From: Planctomycetota bacterium
Lineage (GTDB): Bacteria > Planctomycetota > Brocadiia > SM23-32 > JAKLEA01
NCBI GenBank assembly: GCA_022711755.1
Contig: JAKLEA010000013.1
Location: forward strand, 62,001 to 126,000
Length of the DNA stretch: 64,000 nucleotides
Reading direction: 5' to 3'
How positions within the stretch are numbered: the stretch's first letter is position 1; the number at the start of each line of letters is the position of its first letter. Below the pieces are notes generated by a model. It had not been told where the DNA came from. It saw only the letters and a list, made by a program, of their open reading frames with translations, and did no database searches. The translations under genes and the position numbers were made by a program. Positions 63,208 through 64,000 of this stretch are shown piece by piece.

Positions 63208-64000
63208 TGACTATGTAGCTATTGGGGTCTTCGAAACACGGTGGAAGCTGTGTGCGAGCATCCTTGCTGTATTCGTAATACTGGTTTGCCAACTTATTGG
63301 TAACAGTGGTGTGTATGAGTATCCTTGGACCATTGGGCAGTCTCTGCGTGTTTTTCGTAACGGCCCGCCTAAATGGTATTTTCAACCCAAAGACTCTGCC
63401 AGCAGTGGATATTTTCCAGAATACTACATGCGTCTTGATGCTTTACATAGGCTCGGTGAATCACGGCATTTGTGCTTCCCAGTATTTGCACATCTTCTGC
63501 GGAAAGTTAATCTATCCAATTATCCAGACCCACTGACACCAGGAACCAAAACGCAATGCCCACCGCTTCGGGTTGTCAAACACCCATACTACTGGGTGTG
63601 GCCCTTGCCATGCCTGTTGATTCTTGCAAGGGATTGTGATCAGGAAACGGCCAAAGAGCTTGAAGACTTCGTTAATCGGGAGGTCGATATGCGGCGACTA
63701 GATGACCCCCGTGTCATTCTAGCATGTGATACCCTTCTGGCATTTGACAGGGGACGTTACTCAGCGAGTTTTAGGCCGTTACTCGATGACAATGGTGACA
63801 ATGATCAGAATCGCCTAGGAAAGATGCTACTTCTCATGTCCCTCTATCGAACGTATATGATTTTGGAGGACATACCTGATTGTGTAACCCCTTTAAGCCG
63901 TGACTACTGGAAACATGTTAGGAATTGGTGTGAAGGACTCTCTGAGATTCTCAAATCAGAAGGTAGATGGGATGGAAGAGATCTTCAAGTTTTTTTTGAC
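63188..64000 (+). CDS. Membrane-anchored protein overlapping the RHS tip (partial, putative immunity protein)
   Basis: An open frame from ATG 63188 to the end of the window, 271 codons without a stop, overlapping the RHS stop by 20 bp. It starts MVLQNHDDYV, and residues ~21-38 form one hydrophobic helix (CASILAVFVILVCQLIG). The rest is soluble and contains short motifs such as YYMRLDALHRLGESRH, HPYYWVWPLPCLLILARDCD and SLYRTYMILED. I do not recognise the family. GC content is low like that of the RHS tip. A coupled gene after an RHS tip is typically the immunity partner, but size and membrane anchor leave other roles open. Confidence 0.6.
   Translation, partial: MVLQNHDDYVAIGVFETRWKLCASILAVFVILVCQLIGNSGVYEYPWTIGQSLRVFRNGPPKWYFQPKDSASSGYFPEYYMRLDALHRLGESRHLCFPVFAHLLRKVNLSNYPDPLTPGTKTQCPPLRVVKHPYYWVWPLPCLLILARDCDQETAKELEDFVNREVDMRRLDDPRVILACDTLLAFDRGRYSASFRPLLDDNGDNDQNRLGKMLLLMSLYRTYMILEDIPDCVTPLSRDYWKHVRNWCEGLSEILKSEGRWDGRDLQVFFD

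Overview
The window is GC-rich chromosomal DNA from a free-living bacterium, most likely a member of the PVC/Planctomycetota-like lineages or a related phylum. The reasons are inferred from gene families: three PEP-CTERM proteins, two of them built from Gloeo/Verruco (GloVer) repeats; a giant surface protein with a LEDRLLL-type N-terminus, SBBP and PKD-like repeats; three Hanks-type kinase genes; an M56 peptidase carrying a very large HEAT array; a DegT aminotransferase next to ceramidase-like enzymes; and Gfo/Idh/MocA, ThuA and DUF362 genes. No rRNA is present. One tRNA (Asp, GTC) is seen.

Layout. 1-5.3 kb: the 3' end of smc, two GloVer/PEP-CTERM genes and a metallo-beta-lactamase-fold hydrolase. 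5.3-9 kb: a UbiA-type prenyltransferase overlapping a DUF362 gene, divergent from a secreted C45-like hydrolase. 9-12 kb: a kinase followed by an FHA-kinase-like protein that lacks the catalytic Asp, then an Rrf2 regulator. 12.3-15.4 kb: an unknown membrane protein, a PhnP-like hydrolase and an amidohydrolase. 15.5-22.8 kb: a histidine phosphatase, an hsdM remnant, a 1908-residue surface protein and a broken tyrosine recombinase beside tRNA-Asp, which together look like a decayed island. 23-30 kb: a membrane ankyrin protein, a low-GC PEP-CTERM gene, an oxidoreductase, an MNT/HEPN pair and a ThuA protein. 30-40 kb: a 1201-residue kinase/ATPase/TPR protein, then a BlaI repressor and an 1802-residue M56-HEAT protein.

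40-55 kb is largely housekeeping: a MetH-reactivation-like protein, two paralogous Cys-motif membrane proteins upstream of thiE, an SGNH hydrolase, the dnaG-rpoD-zinc ribbon-miaB cluster, dprA, and thiS-thiG-hisF. 55-61 kb is a minus-strand group: DegT aminotransferase, two tandem ceramidase-like enzymes, an MFS transporter, then a PIN protein with a 54-residue partner. 61-64 kb holds a 5'-truncated RHS core with a lower-GC C-terminal domain and an overlapping downstream membrane gene that runs off the window.

The most distinctive observations are: the blaI promoter with a perfect palindrome filling its -35/-10 spacer in front of the M56-HEAT protein; the Asp-to-Asn change in the FHA-kinase; the RHS tip and overlapping gene; the paired GCGCGC-motif membrane proteins; short hairpins sharing an AGCCAYGCT core whose flanking stems differ between copies but stay paired; and two MITE-like palindromic elements.
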